The notes under the pieces were generated by a model. The model saw only the letters and a program-made list of their open reading frames with translations. It did not search any database and was not told the DNA's origin. A stretch of 64,000 nucleotides of DNA from Hofstenia miamia. Its lineage: Eukaryota > Xenacoelomorpha > Acoela. Of the stretch, positions 10,056 to 23,479 are shown in pieces. Location of the stretch: contig SCFE01000002.1 in the NCBI GenBank assembly GCA_004352715.1, positions 1,010,549 to 1,074,548 of the forward strand. Reading direction: 5' to 3'. The translations under genes were made by a program, and so were the position numbers. Numbering within the stretch: the first letter of the stretch is position 1; the number at the start of each line of letters is the position of its first letter.

Positions 10056-12754
10056 GTAGGAATGTTATTTAGATTTTCTCATATTTCCAATTTAAAAGAT
10101 ATTTCAAATATGCATTGCATTATGTAAAGGTTTCAGCATAAACGATTTTAAATGCAAATTTTTTAGTTGAGTATGTTTCTTAAAGAAACTCTAAACAAGA
10201 TTTTATGCAGCATCACAAAAGCATTAATTCTACTAAATTTATTAAATTAATTAATAACGACAATTTACAAAAATAAATAAGAATTCATTTGAGGTTATTA
10301 TATTTAATGAAATCTATATTTTGTCAAGGTATACCTAAAAAAGGTGTATTTGTCGCAATTTTTTACACAAATGAGTTTAAATTTAGAGCTGGGATTTAGA
10401 ATGTGTGTTATGAATGAACGTTTTTTAATAAAAATTCCTTTTGAAAAGAACAGCGCGCGGTTTCAATGGCTTTATAGGAAATGCTTTCCCTTCTCTCTCC
10501 TACGTTAAAATTTGTCTCGCTTAAATATTTATTACTGTATTCGTTTGTTACTAGAAATGACAATGTTACTCATTTCTTTCTACGCCATAAGTTGCTATTT
10601 TAACTGTACATGAACTGTAAGTCGAATTTTACATCCATAATTTAAATTATCACAATTCATATATTGTTTACATTTATATTTGGTCAAAAAATTACAATTT
10701 TTTCTCATTGATTAATCAGATAGAAGAAACTTATAGTCCTAATTTACAATTACAATTTTTTTGTTTTTAAGAATGGAGTTTAGGTTCGGATTGAAATTTG
10801 AATGGAAAGATTCAGAATCTCGAATTCTTATAACTGGTTAAAGCAATGTTGAAATTTCATTAAGAAATACAACAGCACAATAAATAAATTTAGTTTATAT
10901 TTAAATATACCCATAAATATAAAGTATTTCATTTTTTCTCAAATCCTACTTTATGAATACAACAATATTTTGTCATGATATATTATTTTAATTGTAAAAT
11001 TGGATTGCGAATCCAAAGTTATGATTTTACTCGAATACCCATCTCAGCTAAAATAAAAGATACACATCACTAAATTTAGGGTTTTCAACCTTTTTCTATC
11101 CGGCAGTCTTTCTAAAGATGTCATTACATCTTTAGAAAGACTAAAAAATTCTTTTCGCAGATGCATAAAAACATTCAACCTCCGAAATAGTGCTGTGCGG
11201 ATAAGCGTGTTTCATATCCGTATCTGGTCGCACCTGCAAAACTTTACACGTACCCGATTGTTACTCGCAGACGTAAATGAATCGGGGAAAATTAAGATCT
11301 TTTCAGTGTAATTTTTTAAACAAAAATTGCAAAATCCTACAATTACACTTAGATTAATTAATGAACTTCAAATCTTTCAAATTTAAATATGAAGATTCAA
11401 CCAAACTAATGGAAAGACTTCTATAACTGATGAAACCAAAATCACATTTAGACGTTTTGTTCATGAAAATTTACCAAATTTACCCAAAATTGTAGGCAAA
11501 TTATATCCGTAACCGGCCTTACCCATAAACTTTTTGAGCATTTGATTCCGTAGATGGCTTTCTCTGAAAATTTATGCGTAATACGTTTCATTGTAATGAC
11601 GTTCCAGCCTTTTTTCAGGAACTGGAACAAAGAATTTTTCTGTTACTCAAGTTTCTAGAGTCTTTTGTGATCAAATTTATCAAGTATGAGCTCTGCAGCA
11701 GTAAACTCACATAGTAATGGCATTAATTTAACATCAAGCCAGTAAAATACATGATTTGTCGGAAAATGTTTTTTGTATTAGATTAGGATTAGTAGAAAAT
11801 ATTTCAAATAACAAAATTTTACTAGTTTGGCTCCCGATTTTCAGCCTGGAATTGGGTTTGTGTGAAGTAACAATTGGAGTCTAGTAACATCCATCTCACA
11901 TTCAAACTTATTGCCTATGTCTTTATTATTAATAAGTATCAGCAAATATTTAGACTTATATTGATCGTGATCATTACTATTTTTCCAACTTTTGATAAAC
12001 AAGAGCTAAACCTTTATCCACAATTTAAAACTCACTTCGCAACATTCCGTCAACTAGTGTAGAGACAGAAATTGCTTTTAGTATCTCTTGATGTTTCTAT
12101 ACAAAGACCAGAATTCTCTTAGGCAATGACTTTTAAATAGCTTGTGCATTGTGCATTTTAAAATGTTTTTTTATTAATAGGACTTTCTTTTGTTTTACTT
12201 ATTTACATTTGAATATATTTTTAATGTAAGTGGGGGCTATTCCTTAGAAATATTTGGCCCATTGAGATTTAAATAAAAAAAGTAATGTATTTCTAGTTAA
12301 ATCTAAAGTGCGTGAGCCCCTTAGATACTATAAAGCCTTAGCGGAATAGAACATTACAAATATATATCTAAATTCTTATTGATGAACCTGCAATTACTAC
12401 GGTGAAGCATCTTATAGATCATGAGCAGAAATTTCCAACCCAGAATTCACGTAAAAAAATTCCAATATAGCGTATTTAAGGGACGTTTCAAACAAGCCAA
12501 TGTTAAAAAAGTAAGTTCGATACGGCAAGGAATTTGCTATCCTTGGAATGCGATGCCAAAAGTTTGATTATGATTTTACCCTTTCCTTAAAATGAAAATA
12601 TAAAGCTTTTTCTATATTTATGACTTCCTGAATTTATATGAAGTTTCTCACTCCATGTCATGTCATGTCATTGATCCTTGACAATTTTAGACAAGAATAA
12701 CAAGCCTTCCAATTCAATACTAAGAACTAGTGAGAGCATGTTTAGAATTAACAG
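10056..12754. other. Non-genic AT-rich stretch
   Basis: No gene or transposon recognised apart from the hairpin at 11105-11142. Short frames such as 11874-12062 have no domain signature. Confidence 0.5.
11105..11142. repeat. Perfect 17-bp hairpin with 4-nt loop
   Basis: AGTCTTTCTAAAGATGT (11105-11121), loop CATT, then its exact reverse complement (11126-11142). There is no U-run as in a bacterial terminator, and no neighbouring gene, so the role is unknown. Confidence 0.8.
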
Positions 12755-13230
12755 CCTCTCCTAATAGCGTAGATCGCAATTATTGAGCATCCATTTGATA
12801 GCAAGCCGTTGAAAGCATTCAATATTTCCTATATCTTTTCTTGTTAGTGACAAGTACTGAGCTATATAACAAGTAACAGGTCTGACGTACGAGTTAAAAG
12901 GCCTTGATTTTTGCATCGTAGGTAGAACTGTCGATAGAGATCTTTGATATGGTAAAAGGATTTATTTATATGAGACGACCACGGTAAGTTTTCATCGATA
13001 ATGCGACCAAGATCATTTTCCGAATTTATAAGCTTTATGTTGAAGTTCCCAATTTTCCTAATAAGTTGATCGTGGTTTCTGATTATCATTCAATAGCATT
13101 TTCCATAAGAAAATTTCATTGAATTAACACAGGTCCAGGAATACAACGTATCGAGATCGTCATGTATTGAACTACCGTCAGAAGATATATTCACTAATTT
13201 AGTGTCATCTGCAAATGACCATAACTGGAC
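12755..13230 (-). pseudogene. LINE reverse transcriptase remnant (palm to C-terminus)
   Basis: On the minus strand the frame opens with FADDTKLV (active-site box, about 13204-13215), continues through a stop near 13090, then gives the typical downstream segment GRIIDENLPWSSHINKSFY and later DIGNIECFQRLAIKWML, the conserved region after the thumb in Jockey/CR1-type LINEs. Several stops interrupt it and both the endonuclease and the N-terminal half of the RT are missing. It is an old fragment without activity. Confidence 0.75.
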
Positions 13231-16200
13231 CTAGTTATGGAGACACTAATATCTATCACATAAATTAACAAAAAATATATATATATAATATATTAAGATG
13301 TTCTACTCTGCGCCAAACGCAAACCGTTTTAAAGAAAGACATAAATTTTTTCTCATTTTTGAGTTTTATACCCGGTTTCAGCATACTGAATTTAAACATC
13401 AGTATTTATTACATTTATTTTATGTTAATTCGACAGTGAAACATTCAAGTTTTAAAGACAGCCTACATATTTTTGCACTATTGTATAGGTTCGATGTCAT
13501 GTAATACTTATTGTCATCTTTACGAAAGTTAAAAGTTGTGACAGAACTCTGTAGGGCGAGGTTTTGTGTACTTGACTTCGAAGTTAACATAATCAATAGA
13601 TGTTGTCAATGTAGAGTGTTTTATGGAAAATCTACACGTTTGAAGCTTTAGTGATTTACAACTCATGCCCCTTTGTTCCGATTCTATTGACTACAGAACA
13701 AGGTCATACATTCACTCGAACGTATTCTAAAAGTATTGCATATACTGTTGATGTATGTATTATCTTTAATAAATAGTGAATTGTGCATTTAGCAGGTCTA
13801 TTAGTTACATATTTCAATATTAAGATGCCAATAATGTCAAATGTCTATATTGTTTATCTCATTTGCATTAGTTTACGTATCAAATTTATAAATGACTAAC
13901 AATTTAAAGATGCGCGACATTATGTAATAAACACATATTATGCAAGATTTCACCAACAATCGTATGAGTAATGACTTTACTCTTAATTGCTTAATCGCCA
14001 TAACACTTAAAACTGTTTTGTTCTCAATTATTTAAGACTATTTCATGGGGATTCCAAAGAAATCTGCGTTTTAAGAACAACTTCTAAAATATAGTATGTG
14101 ATTATGGAAAAGTAGATATACTGATTATTCAACTTAAAAGTCGTAATCTTAAAAGTTAATTATGAGACATTGGCATATAAACCTGTAATCCTGTCCAAAT
14201 ATTTCTAAAATTTAGGAATAAAGCAATTATTGTAACGATAGATTTTTACTAATTAGAACCGTAGTGTTCGCTTTTTTAAAGGTATTGACCTCGCCACAGT
14301 AAAATGTTTAGACGGCTTGTCACCTTCATCTTAATGGAAATATGCGCAACGCGCTTACGACAGCAATGACCTTGCGGAAGCTTAATTGAAGGTGAATAAT
14401 ATTTTAATGTTTTGAGATAATTTAGCGTTTAAATATTTTAGTGGTAACTTCAATGTGTTTTCTAACTGCTCATATTTTATTAAATATCGACTTTTGCTTT
14501 GTACACTTTGACTTTGTTACGGGGCTCGGTGTGAAGTATTGTAGAAAATTTATAGAAACGCTTTTCGAGCTGTTAACTTAAGGAAAACTGTAATAGTAAG
14601 ACATCTAATAGTACATTATGTAGAAGAGATACAAAACAATGATTGAAGGACAAATTTAGTGGTAATTTAAAAGATGAGCATGTACATTCTGACATAAAGT
14701 ATTCTAAGTCTCATATTACCCCAATACTGTCCAAAATAACTAAATCCCTTAAAAAACTTTAGCTTAAGCAACTGTTTAACAAATAAACAGCATTACGTAT
14801 TGCATCCTTATTTATTTTAATTGGGTATGAATCTAACTATTTCTGAATCAATTTTATATAAATGAATGAATAATTAGATTGAAACGTAAAGTGAAATTTA
14901 TTTTAAGATTTTTTACTAGGCGCAATGACAAACCATAAAGTTGAACTAATGGAGCCATATAACTTTTAGTAAATATTGCAACATAAATAATAAACTGCTT
15001 CTTAGTACCAATAGCTCATTGATATGTTTTGGTACCATTGCTTTCCGCTTACACATAATAGTGATTTTGCATCGTTAAGTGCCCACTCAGTTTCCCTATC
15101 CACGGGCTATCATAGATAGTCAAAAGAATCTATGTTAATTGCAATTTAGTGAGTAGTGACTGTAGCCCACCCATTGGAAAGTCGGTGGTAATGATCATTT
15201 TTCGCTATCATTTCACGAAAAATTTACAATTTCTCACATTTTGCAATAGAGACGCTACAGGAGTGCAGTGGAGCGGGGTTCCAGTAACAGACGAGTATAA
15301 GATACTAATGCAAATTTGTTTTTCACTTATTTTTTATAAATTATATGGCATTCATTTCATCTGGGTTAATTTGCCTGCATTTTGCACAAAAATCAAATCA
15401 GTAGTTTTGATATTTCGCCTCAAATTTTTCAACACATGTTTGCAACATTTACGCACAAGCTTGGCAAGCCTAGTCCATTTCAATCTCTGGGTACAGTTGT
15501 GATTATATACATAGTGACACAGTTTCCCAAGCAACAATAATTCGGGAAGCAATAATGGCCCATTTTGTTTCCATTATTGGTTATTAATGGGGTTTGGTGG
15601 TTGAGCTAATAATGAAGTTTTTACAACTTAATTCAAATAATTTCAAAAATAATAACTAGTATTTTCAAATATATTTCTATTATGAACTATGAATCTAAAT
15701 TAGAGTTGTAATATTTTGTAGTCTGTGTAAAAATATATTACCATAGTAATACAATTTATTTTACACATGTGTGCTTTATATTTGATAAAATGTTTAATAT
15801 TGTATTTTGCATTGCAAGCATAATTTAGCTAGAGAAAGTCCTCGTTATTGCCTCATTGTTGGATTTACTGTTGGGCCAAAAGCCAATAATGGAAATAATC
15901 AGGGGACATCCATGGAGTCTGAATGTATTTCATACCACATGTGTGTGAATTAAGATAAAGAATTTCTGCTCAGCCAGCTAAAATTGATAGAGTCAGAAAC
16001 TTTGATGCTAATTTCGAACATCTGCATAGAAAATTAAATAAATTTGATGACTGGTAAAAGTGTACAATAAGTTGCACCTTCATTAAAAATGTGAAGTAAT
16101 TCATATACTCGAAGTTGAGTTGTGATGAGCACTGTGTATTAATATTATTTGAAAGTATCAAAGTTTTATTTGAGTACTCTCACAAGCTTAATACCAATTC

Positions 16201-19037
16201 CACTAACATCTGATTGTAGATAGATTTGATTATACTTTTGTAATATTGATGGCTAATCCAAACCCTAAAAACACCTAATTCACTTACTGAATATTGAGGG
16301 TTAAGAAATCTACGGCAATTAACCTGCCCTATCAGTGCTCACATGCTGGTGGACCTACCACTGTAAGAGCAACTCTTGTTAAAATTGTGTGTTTAAACTA
16401 TAGTTTAAACTAAGCTTAAGCTTTAGTTTAAATCAATGTTTTTATTAATGATGCTGATATTTAAACTATTACTTAAACTAAGCTTCATATAAGACAGTTC
16501 ATTTAAACCCTAATAATGTGAACGTGTATCTGCTTACCCCTATGAAATTTGTATATTCTCTTTTGATATAAATGGAACTAAAAAGCAATGTCATATATAA
16601 TTATTAGGATTTTGAAACTGATATAATGAACCTTGAAAATTCTACTATTGGTGTAGATACCAATATATTATTGGTGGAAAACCCATTCTAAATTGCACAA
16701 ATCTGTTTTGTCATAGACCAAGTATTCTCTCCCACATATCCTATTCAATAAATACACTTCGAGTTCCAATTTCAACTGATTGTTCTATAAGTTATATTTT
16801 TTAAATGATGCTCTCAAGTCTTGTAGGATGCTTACGAGGAACAAAAACATTTTGTAGAATAATACTTGCATAAATATCTAAATCTAAACATTTTGCCAGA
16901 AAAATGAAATAAAACTGTAACCAATTGAATTTCAAAATTCGCTTCTATCTCATGAAGCGAAATAAATTTAGAATATATCTTAGAATGCCCAAATGCTGAA
17001 AAAATTATTCAACAATAAGACACAAGGTATACACAGCATTCAAATGTTGCCCTTCCCCATGACACGTGTCTCAATGTGTTGGCTAATGTGGCAATTATGG
17101 TTAAATTAAGTTTGTTAAATCAATAGATAACATGTTGGGAAAGACACAATTAGTGTGGATTTAATCTTTGACCTTATGAAATTGATATTATTTACCTAAA
17201 AAAACCAATTTTAAAATATTCTTATCTCAAAATTTGAAATTGTTTGGTCTAAACTTTTCTTAAGTATGTATTTCAACACTACAAAGCTATAATTAAAAAC
17301 AAACCATCATGGTTATACCAATTATATGATATTTTTCGAATTTTCTATATGAAACGAATTGCTTACTAAATTTTGACTTTATTGACTTATAATGGACCCA
17401 GAAATTACAAATATGCATGCATGTTACTGAACATTAAGGTCTAACAAAAAATAGAATTTTTAAGTGCTCCATAGAACAATTTTTAATATGAAAATGCAAG
17501 AGACAAGTAGAACCCTACAGAAATGTTACACATCACTAGTTTATTAAAACTGCAATGGACCTTTCGACCTTGAGCATAAATAAAAGCATAAATTTCATAA
17601 TAATGACTATTGCTAGAAAGAAATAAATGCATCTTAACGCGAATGGATCGGACCCATTTGTAAATCTGATTTTTGAAAAATAATCTCTATAAATAGCTCG
17701 TTTTGTGAAGGTATTTATGACAACATTTTTGTTTCAAAATTTACATCAGACATCAAGATCAAGTAATTTAAAAATAATTGAGAGCATTTTTATAAAATCC
17801 TTGCAACCAAGTTTAAACACAAAAGAAGACTATATTTATAAAGTAAACTTGCCACTTTTTAAAATTTAAAAAATTATAATTATTATTGTAAAATCTAGTA
17901 AATTTAGAGGGAGTAATTTGTAAAACTGACGATGACTTTGTAAGTCGAAATATATCTGCATGTTCTTATTAAAGTTAATTAAGCTCCTAAAAAACGACGT
18001 ATAATTGTTACTGCATGATTAATAGATATTTCTTCTTAACAAATTGCCTGCGTTTTCCTAAAGCGCTATATCGTAGTCCTCGTACAGAAACATACATTTC
18101 GAGTTTTGTTATTGCAGCGGGCTTGAATACAATACGCATAATCTTGAATAAAATACCGATCAATTTTTATGCAAGATACTGCGGTATCGGTATTTTTCGG
18201 TATTGGCAAATTATCGTGGGATCGGTCTCGGTATCGGTATACCGCCGGACCTTACTTAATTACAACATTAAAAAATTGATTTATTCCATGAAAATAATAG
18301 CCATGGAATTTAGAGGTCGGCAACCAATGCAAATCATAAATTTTTGACTTTTTGTTACAGTTGTGAGAACAATTTTATTTAATTTGCACGAAATCGTATG
18401 TATTATTATAGTATAATTCATATGGGATTGGATTGAGATTGGCATGTTCGAATATTTTGTGCTTGGGCTTGATCCGGGCTATTAAGTGTGATCCTGAGAT
18501 GGTCACCTAATTACAGGTTTGGTATAGTCCACGCATTATCGCTTAAATTCTAGATTCACCTCTGAATTTAGTTAAAGAAAACCTTAATAATTGTTTGTTA
18601 TCGATATTTGTAAATATTAATATTATATTAAAGAGTATGAAATTCATAAAAATGGTCAGGATTAAACATGGAAATGGTAATTTCATTTCATTCCATTTTC
18701 AGATTATAGAAATGAAAATCCCTTTATGGAATGGAAATTTAATGGAAATTTATGGGAAATATTCAGCACACCCTAAATTCATTTGAATATAAGTAAATAT
18801 TTTATCATCAATAACAAAATGTATTAAGATAATTACAATAAGTCTGAATCATACAAATCGCTGCGCACTTCCTCCAACGTAGAGAAAGACTTGTCCAAAC
18901 TATCAGGCTCTATATATAAAAAGTTCTATTGTATATTATGTCTGCATTGCGTTTGTAAGCAAGAATTCAAAGAAGAACAAATTGGTACCACAAAGCTATT
19001 CTAAATTCTACGTACAAATTCCAGACATAAATTTATA

Positions 19038-19083
<46 letters not shown>

Positions 19084-20589
19084 ACGGAAAGATGTAAAAA
19101 CTATTTTAAAATATGGCATAAAGAAATTTAAAAAATATGATTGAGGTCCTTCCAAATATATACTTTTTAAATTTTATTCTTATATGACATGATTCTTGGA
19201 ATCATCGTCATGTCGAAAAATATCAGCCAACTTCTATTTCCGGATGCAAAATATCTCTTAACAGATAGCAATTACGCATAACTTTATAAATAGCCATGAC
19301 TGTTCGTCCAATTGGCTAACAAGCAGTCATTACAAACATTTTATGTTTGAATTAAGTTAGCCAAATTGCGCTACAAACAAATTTACATAACTCCAATTCA
19401 TTGTCGGGAGAAATTCCTTTTGAAAAGCAGAACTGTAAAATTAAATTGCTAGTTGCATTTAATACACTATAAATATATAAAAATTAATAGAATACTGATT
19501 ATACATCGTATATTATCTAAAGAAAAGATTTCAATTAAGTTTGAAAACTTATTTAAAATTGCAGAGTCGAAAACTCTATGTGCCCCGAAAAATAAATATT
19601 AGGATAGAGAAATTTTGCTGGGATGCTTGGAAAAAGAAATATTCTTGCATCTGACTTCCTTAATGAATATATATATATATATAATTTCCCACTTTTGATA
19701 TGGAAAATGCCAGAACCTCTCACAGTATTCACTCAAACTTAAATATATTTAACAAGGAGACACCATCCAACAAAATTTCAAGGATTTATGTTTGAAAATG
19801 CGGTCATAAAGAAGATTTTAAATTGCATTTACCAGGAGATAAATAAATAACTAAATAAATAACTATATATATATATATATATATTTAGCGGCATCTTATG
19901 TTTAATTGCATGCATGCTCATAAATTAGTGGTCATTTTTCAATTTACAAAATACTGGTGATAGAAGAGCAATCCTATCTCACTTCAAAGACTAACCTAAT
20001 TCGCAATTTCTGCTCAAATTGTGAGCGACTATAATTTCAAGGGCTTTTATAACAAGGGTGCTTCGAGTTTTATTGATGACAAATTCAATTATTTGTGGAA
20101 AGATTGATATTTGGAAAAATTATGTTGGCATATGGGGTGAAAATAGAAAGTAATTACTTATAAATCCACCGATGGAACAAAAACCTGCTAAAGCATGCAT
20201 TAAATAATCAAATTCTGTTGGTTCTTTTAACTCAAATTAGTCTACAATAAGCTTTCCTCCAAAAAAGGAGTCAGTAAAGAAATCAAAGTTAGCTTGCAAT
20301 TTGTTGCTAAAATGTGTACCACATATTAATAAAACTTTAATACTGTCCAGGGTGACGGAATTCGTAAACTTTCATAAATCCTCATAGATGTTCGAGCAAA
20401 ATTTGGAAAAAAATTGAGACCTCCGATTTGCCATTGCATCTATCAAATTTGTAGAATCTCAGATGTAAAACGAGAAATGTTTTGAAATCAAGGAGTTGTT
20501 GAAAAATCGTATCTACTCTATGCTAAGTTACTTATGCCATACGCCTTTACATTTGATAATTGGAAAAGCAAGTATAACAAACAGAATGG
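13231..20589. other. Long non-genic AT-rich stretch
   Basis: No convincing gene on either strand. Noted inside: an AT-rich patch with repeated GTTTAAA words forming inverted pairs (about 16388-16505); a patch rich in GGTATCGGTA words (about 18170-18245); and (TA)n tracts at 19041-19080, 19668-19683 and 19864-19885. A 117-codon frame at 15149-15502 shows no domain and overlaps an opposite-strand frame, so it is not called. Confidence 0.5.
19041..19080. repeat. (TA)n microsatellite, 20 units
   Basis: Forty bases of uninterrupted TA. Confidence 0.95.
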
Positions 20590-20960
20590 GTGCTCAATCA
20601 ATTTTTCACTGATAGGCTTTTTGATATGAAAGTTGGTACATTATGTGTTAGTCAGTGCATGCAAGAAACTCTCCTTAGGGCATACATTGAAAAGAATATA
20701 AAGAAAAGATTAATAATTTTATCTCGTCAGCTGAATCTGGTAATACCGGTAACAGTCATCTTCAAAACCCTTCATAAGTTTCTTACTGGAGAAACTAAGA
20801 ATCTTGCTCAGACGTTCCCTGATGAAATCCTTCTGAAGTGCATTCCGAAGAAGATCTCATGACAATACATTGCTACTCTGATGGATCCTCGATTTTGTCA
20901 ACATAATTGCATTTCCAAAAAAGTTGGAAAATGTCTGAAGACCATATCAAGAACGCTGTC
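20590..20960 (+). pseudogene. Possible degraded hAT-like transposase fragment
   Basis: A 90-codon frame (20590-20862) ends in a stop and continues in frame with IATLMDPRFCQHN, which resembles the LDPRF box of hAT transposases. Further downstream stops are frequent. Nothing else of the family (BED finger, dimerisation domain) can be recognised, so the assignment rests on one motif and is weak. Confidence 0.2.
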
Positions 20961-22472
20961 AAGAAGAAGTGCAGTTACAATTTGATCGATCAGCCTAAAA
21001 GAAGACAGAGTTAAGTAGTTTTTTCTACTTTGACTTTGAACGCGAAACTGAACAAAGGTTTCTCCAGCAGTGTGAATATTCGATGTGCTTATACGAAGCC
21101 GAGAATCTCATATTTAATGCAGATTTTGATTTCTTTTCTTTCTGAAGGCTTTTCCCATTTTGAGGCAATCAAAAAGTGGCGAGATCCTAGCTTATGTTAA
21201 AGGATCCGAAACTATTTATCCAACAAACAAACTGGCATCGATCCGGTTCATGTAAATCAACTTTTACGTCTTCGATCTCCTTAAATTCTCATTTTTTTCT
21301 TACTAAAGTTTTTTTCAAATAAACCAGGCTTTTGATTTAATATTCGCTTTTAGGAATCTATCTTCATATATTTTATCGATTAAAATTGGAATTAGGTTTA
21401 CATATCATATGAGAACCTCAACAGCAGATAAGAATGAAATAGCAGGTTACATATGCAATATTTTAGGCTATGTGGAATGGAAGTTACATTGTTGATGTTG
21501 TTGTTCCTCATGAAAAAGGTTTCCTCGTCACACATGGAAACATGTTTTACAGCTAATTCAGTAGTGGGTAATAATTTTTTTATTTTCATTAGAAATATTT
21601 TTTCAACCATTAGTGCTTAAATCATTATTTTTTGTAATATAAAGAGTAATATTTCCATTATATAAAATATGAGTTTTATATATTGGATTGGTGATACATT
21701 AGAATTTACTTTTGCATTTTAATTACATGTACATGTACATACGGCGCTCAAAGTAGAATAATTTTGGCCTATACCACCAAATACCGGCTGAATTTTTTAT
21801 GTATTGGCCTCCAACCGGCATTGCCTATAAACTACTCCTACCAACCGGCTAAGGATTTCTTGATGCTGGTAATATTTTGATTTTACCAAAATGTATATTT
21901 CTGCATATCACATTGTTCTACGTTGAATTGGGTGTAAAATAGATACAGTCATTTAAGTTTTGTAAATCAAATTCATTTCAGTTTCCGCATCTCAGCCGAA
22001 GTGCTCGTAAAGTATTTGTGATACCAGCTTTAAAAGCCGAGTCTGATCTGAGCTCAACTTCTCCACGGCAGCACAGTTTAAAAGGAGGTGCTTCTGAAAT
22101 ACTTGTGGTCTTGAAAGAAACAAGACTGTACAAACATATCTAGACTCTTACTCTGTACTAATAAATTGCATCCTTTGTAAATTTGGAAAACAATGTAATT
22201 TGAGAATATAGCTTTCTTAACCATTAACTTTTTGTGTTCTTTTCACTTAAGTTAAGTTTGAGAAAGTATTCCCATCGAGTCTTAAGTAGCAATTTCTGGG
22301 AGCCGATCAAAATTCGGGAAAAATAAACCGGTTACAGGAGGTTGAGAAAAAGCTTAGCCAGTTCAGTCGGGTCAAGAAAAATCCTGATCGATTCAAACTC
22401 TGTATATATTTTAACTAAACGGCATCACATCTAAATAAACTGTTATACAAACTAATTCACAATAAGTTCATA
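20961..22472. other. Non-genic AT-rich stretch
   Basis: No recognisable gene. Contains repeated ACCGGC words at 21780-21855 like those near 3629 and 4096, and GC-richer text at 22290-22380 without a long frame. Confidence 0.45.
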
Positions 22473-23027
22473 ATGAAAGCACTAATTACTTTCCTTTTAG
22501 AAACAATTAATGCAAAGGCATGTAAACTCCCTAATTCATCAGATATTCTACAAATTACTTTCAAGACTAAGCTTTCAAATATATTCAAGGAATTTATAAA
22601 GGAATATACTATGAATACAATTCATTTCTGGATTTCTGCTAATGATGCTGAAAAAAGAATCTGTAATCCAATATTTCTTAAGGGAACAGTTGCTGGTGAA
22701 CTTGAATTTAATGAAGGATTTGATTTTTTGGATAGTGGATCAGCGGACTGTAACAATAGCTACATTTTTCTCATCAATTCGGAGATGTTAGACGCAACTG
22801 TCACAATAAATACTTCCGCTTTACCTCAAAATGTGAAAAACTCTAAAATGAAAATACAAGTTACCAAATTTTTATGCGAAAATGGAAAGCTAAGCAGTGT
22901 AAATGCCAGAAATGGCGTAAGCCTAACAGACTCATTGTCTACAGATAGTTGTGGTAAGAAAGTTTTATTGTTCAATACATCAAAATTTAATTTATATATA
23001 AACACTATTTTTAAAAATATTTTGTAG
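22473..23027 (+). CDS. Unassigned ORF, 184 codons, possible exon
   Basis: I do not recognise this protein. It is the longest open frame in the window outside the kinase and the transposons. The first ten or so codons (MKALITFLLE) are hydrophobic, but they also overlap a good 3' splice acceptor (TTTCCTTTTAG at about 22491-22500), so the true start may be an exon boundary rather than this ATG. A plausible donor (G|GTAAGA) at 22953/22954 would trim the C-terminus. The middle is acidic and aromatic (FNEGFDFLDSGSADCNN). Codon use is AT-rich like the surroundings. It could be an exon of a normal gene, part of an unknown transposon, or chance. Confidence 0.35.
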   Translation: MKALITFLLETINAKACKLPNSSDILQITFKTKLSNIFKEFIKEYTMNTIHFWISANDAEKRICNPIFLKGTVAGELEFNEGFDFLDSGSADCNNSYIFLINSEMLDATVTINTSALPQNVKNSKMKIQVTKFLCENGKLSSVNARNGVSLTDSLSTDSCGKKVLLFNTSKFNLYINTIFKNIL

Positions 23028-23108
23028 GAGCGATTTTGATTATAGTTTAAATTTAGACAGGCTGCCTAAAATTTTGGAACAAAATTCGTCCGAATTAGTG
23101 ATATTTAG

Positions 23109-23297
23109 TATGAGGTGCTCAAAGCAAACAAGAAAGACATTAATGATTTCCTTTTCAAGTTGATTTCAGAAAATAGTTATAGCCCAATAAGTGGAAAAAA
23201 TTGTTTTCAACAAATTTCTAAACTGCGTGCATATTGTTTCCAAGTTGGTAATGCCATCCAAGCAAATGTTATTATAATAAAAGATTTTTTTGACTAA
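23109..23297 (+). CDS. Unassigned ORF, possible terminal exon following 22473-22953
   Basis: An open frame that begins directly after an acceptor-like ATTTAG and reads YEVLKANKKDINDFLFKLIS to a TAA after IIIKDFFD. Joining it to the 22953 donor would not keep phase (one base left over), so the link is unproven. The last 17 residues resemble those of a frame at 45274-45456 ([12 protein letters not shown]), hinting at a repeated family. Confidence 0.25.
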   Translation, partial: YEVLKANKKDINDFLFKLISENSYSPISGKNCFQQISKLRAYCFQVGNAIQANVIIIKDFFD

Positions 23298-23479
23298 ATT
23301 TCTGTTTATTTTAGAAGACGGTAAGTCGTAGATTTCTCTTGGTAGCGTTTTAAATATTCTATGTGAAATAGTTTTGTTTCATGAATTTTAAGGTTCTCTT
23401 AAAAATTTGAACTAAATTTCTAAAAAAGATATGTTGCATGATATTTAAAACTTTCAAAAAGCAGACAAAAGTAAAGTGC

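Noticed and set aside
15149-15502. 117-codon plus frame
   Set aside because: No recognisable domain, no splice context, overlapped by an antisense frame of similar quality.
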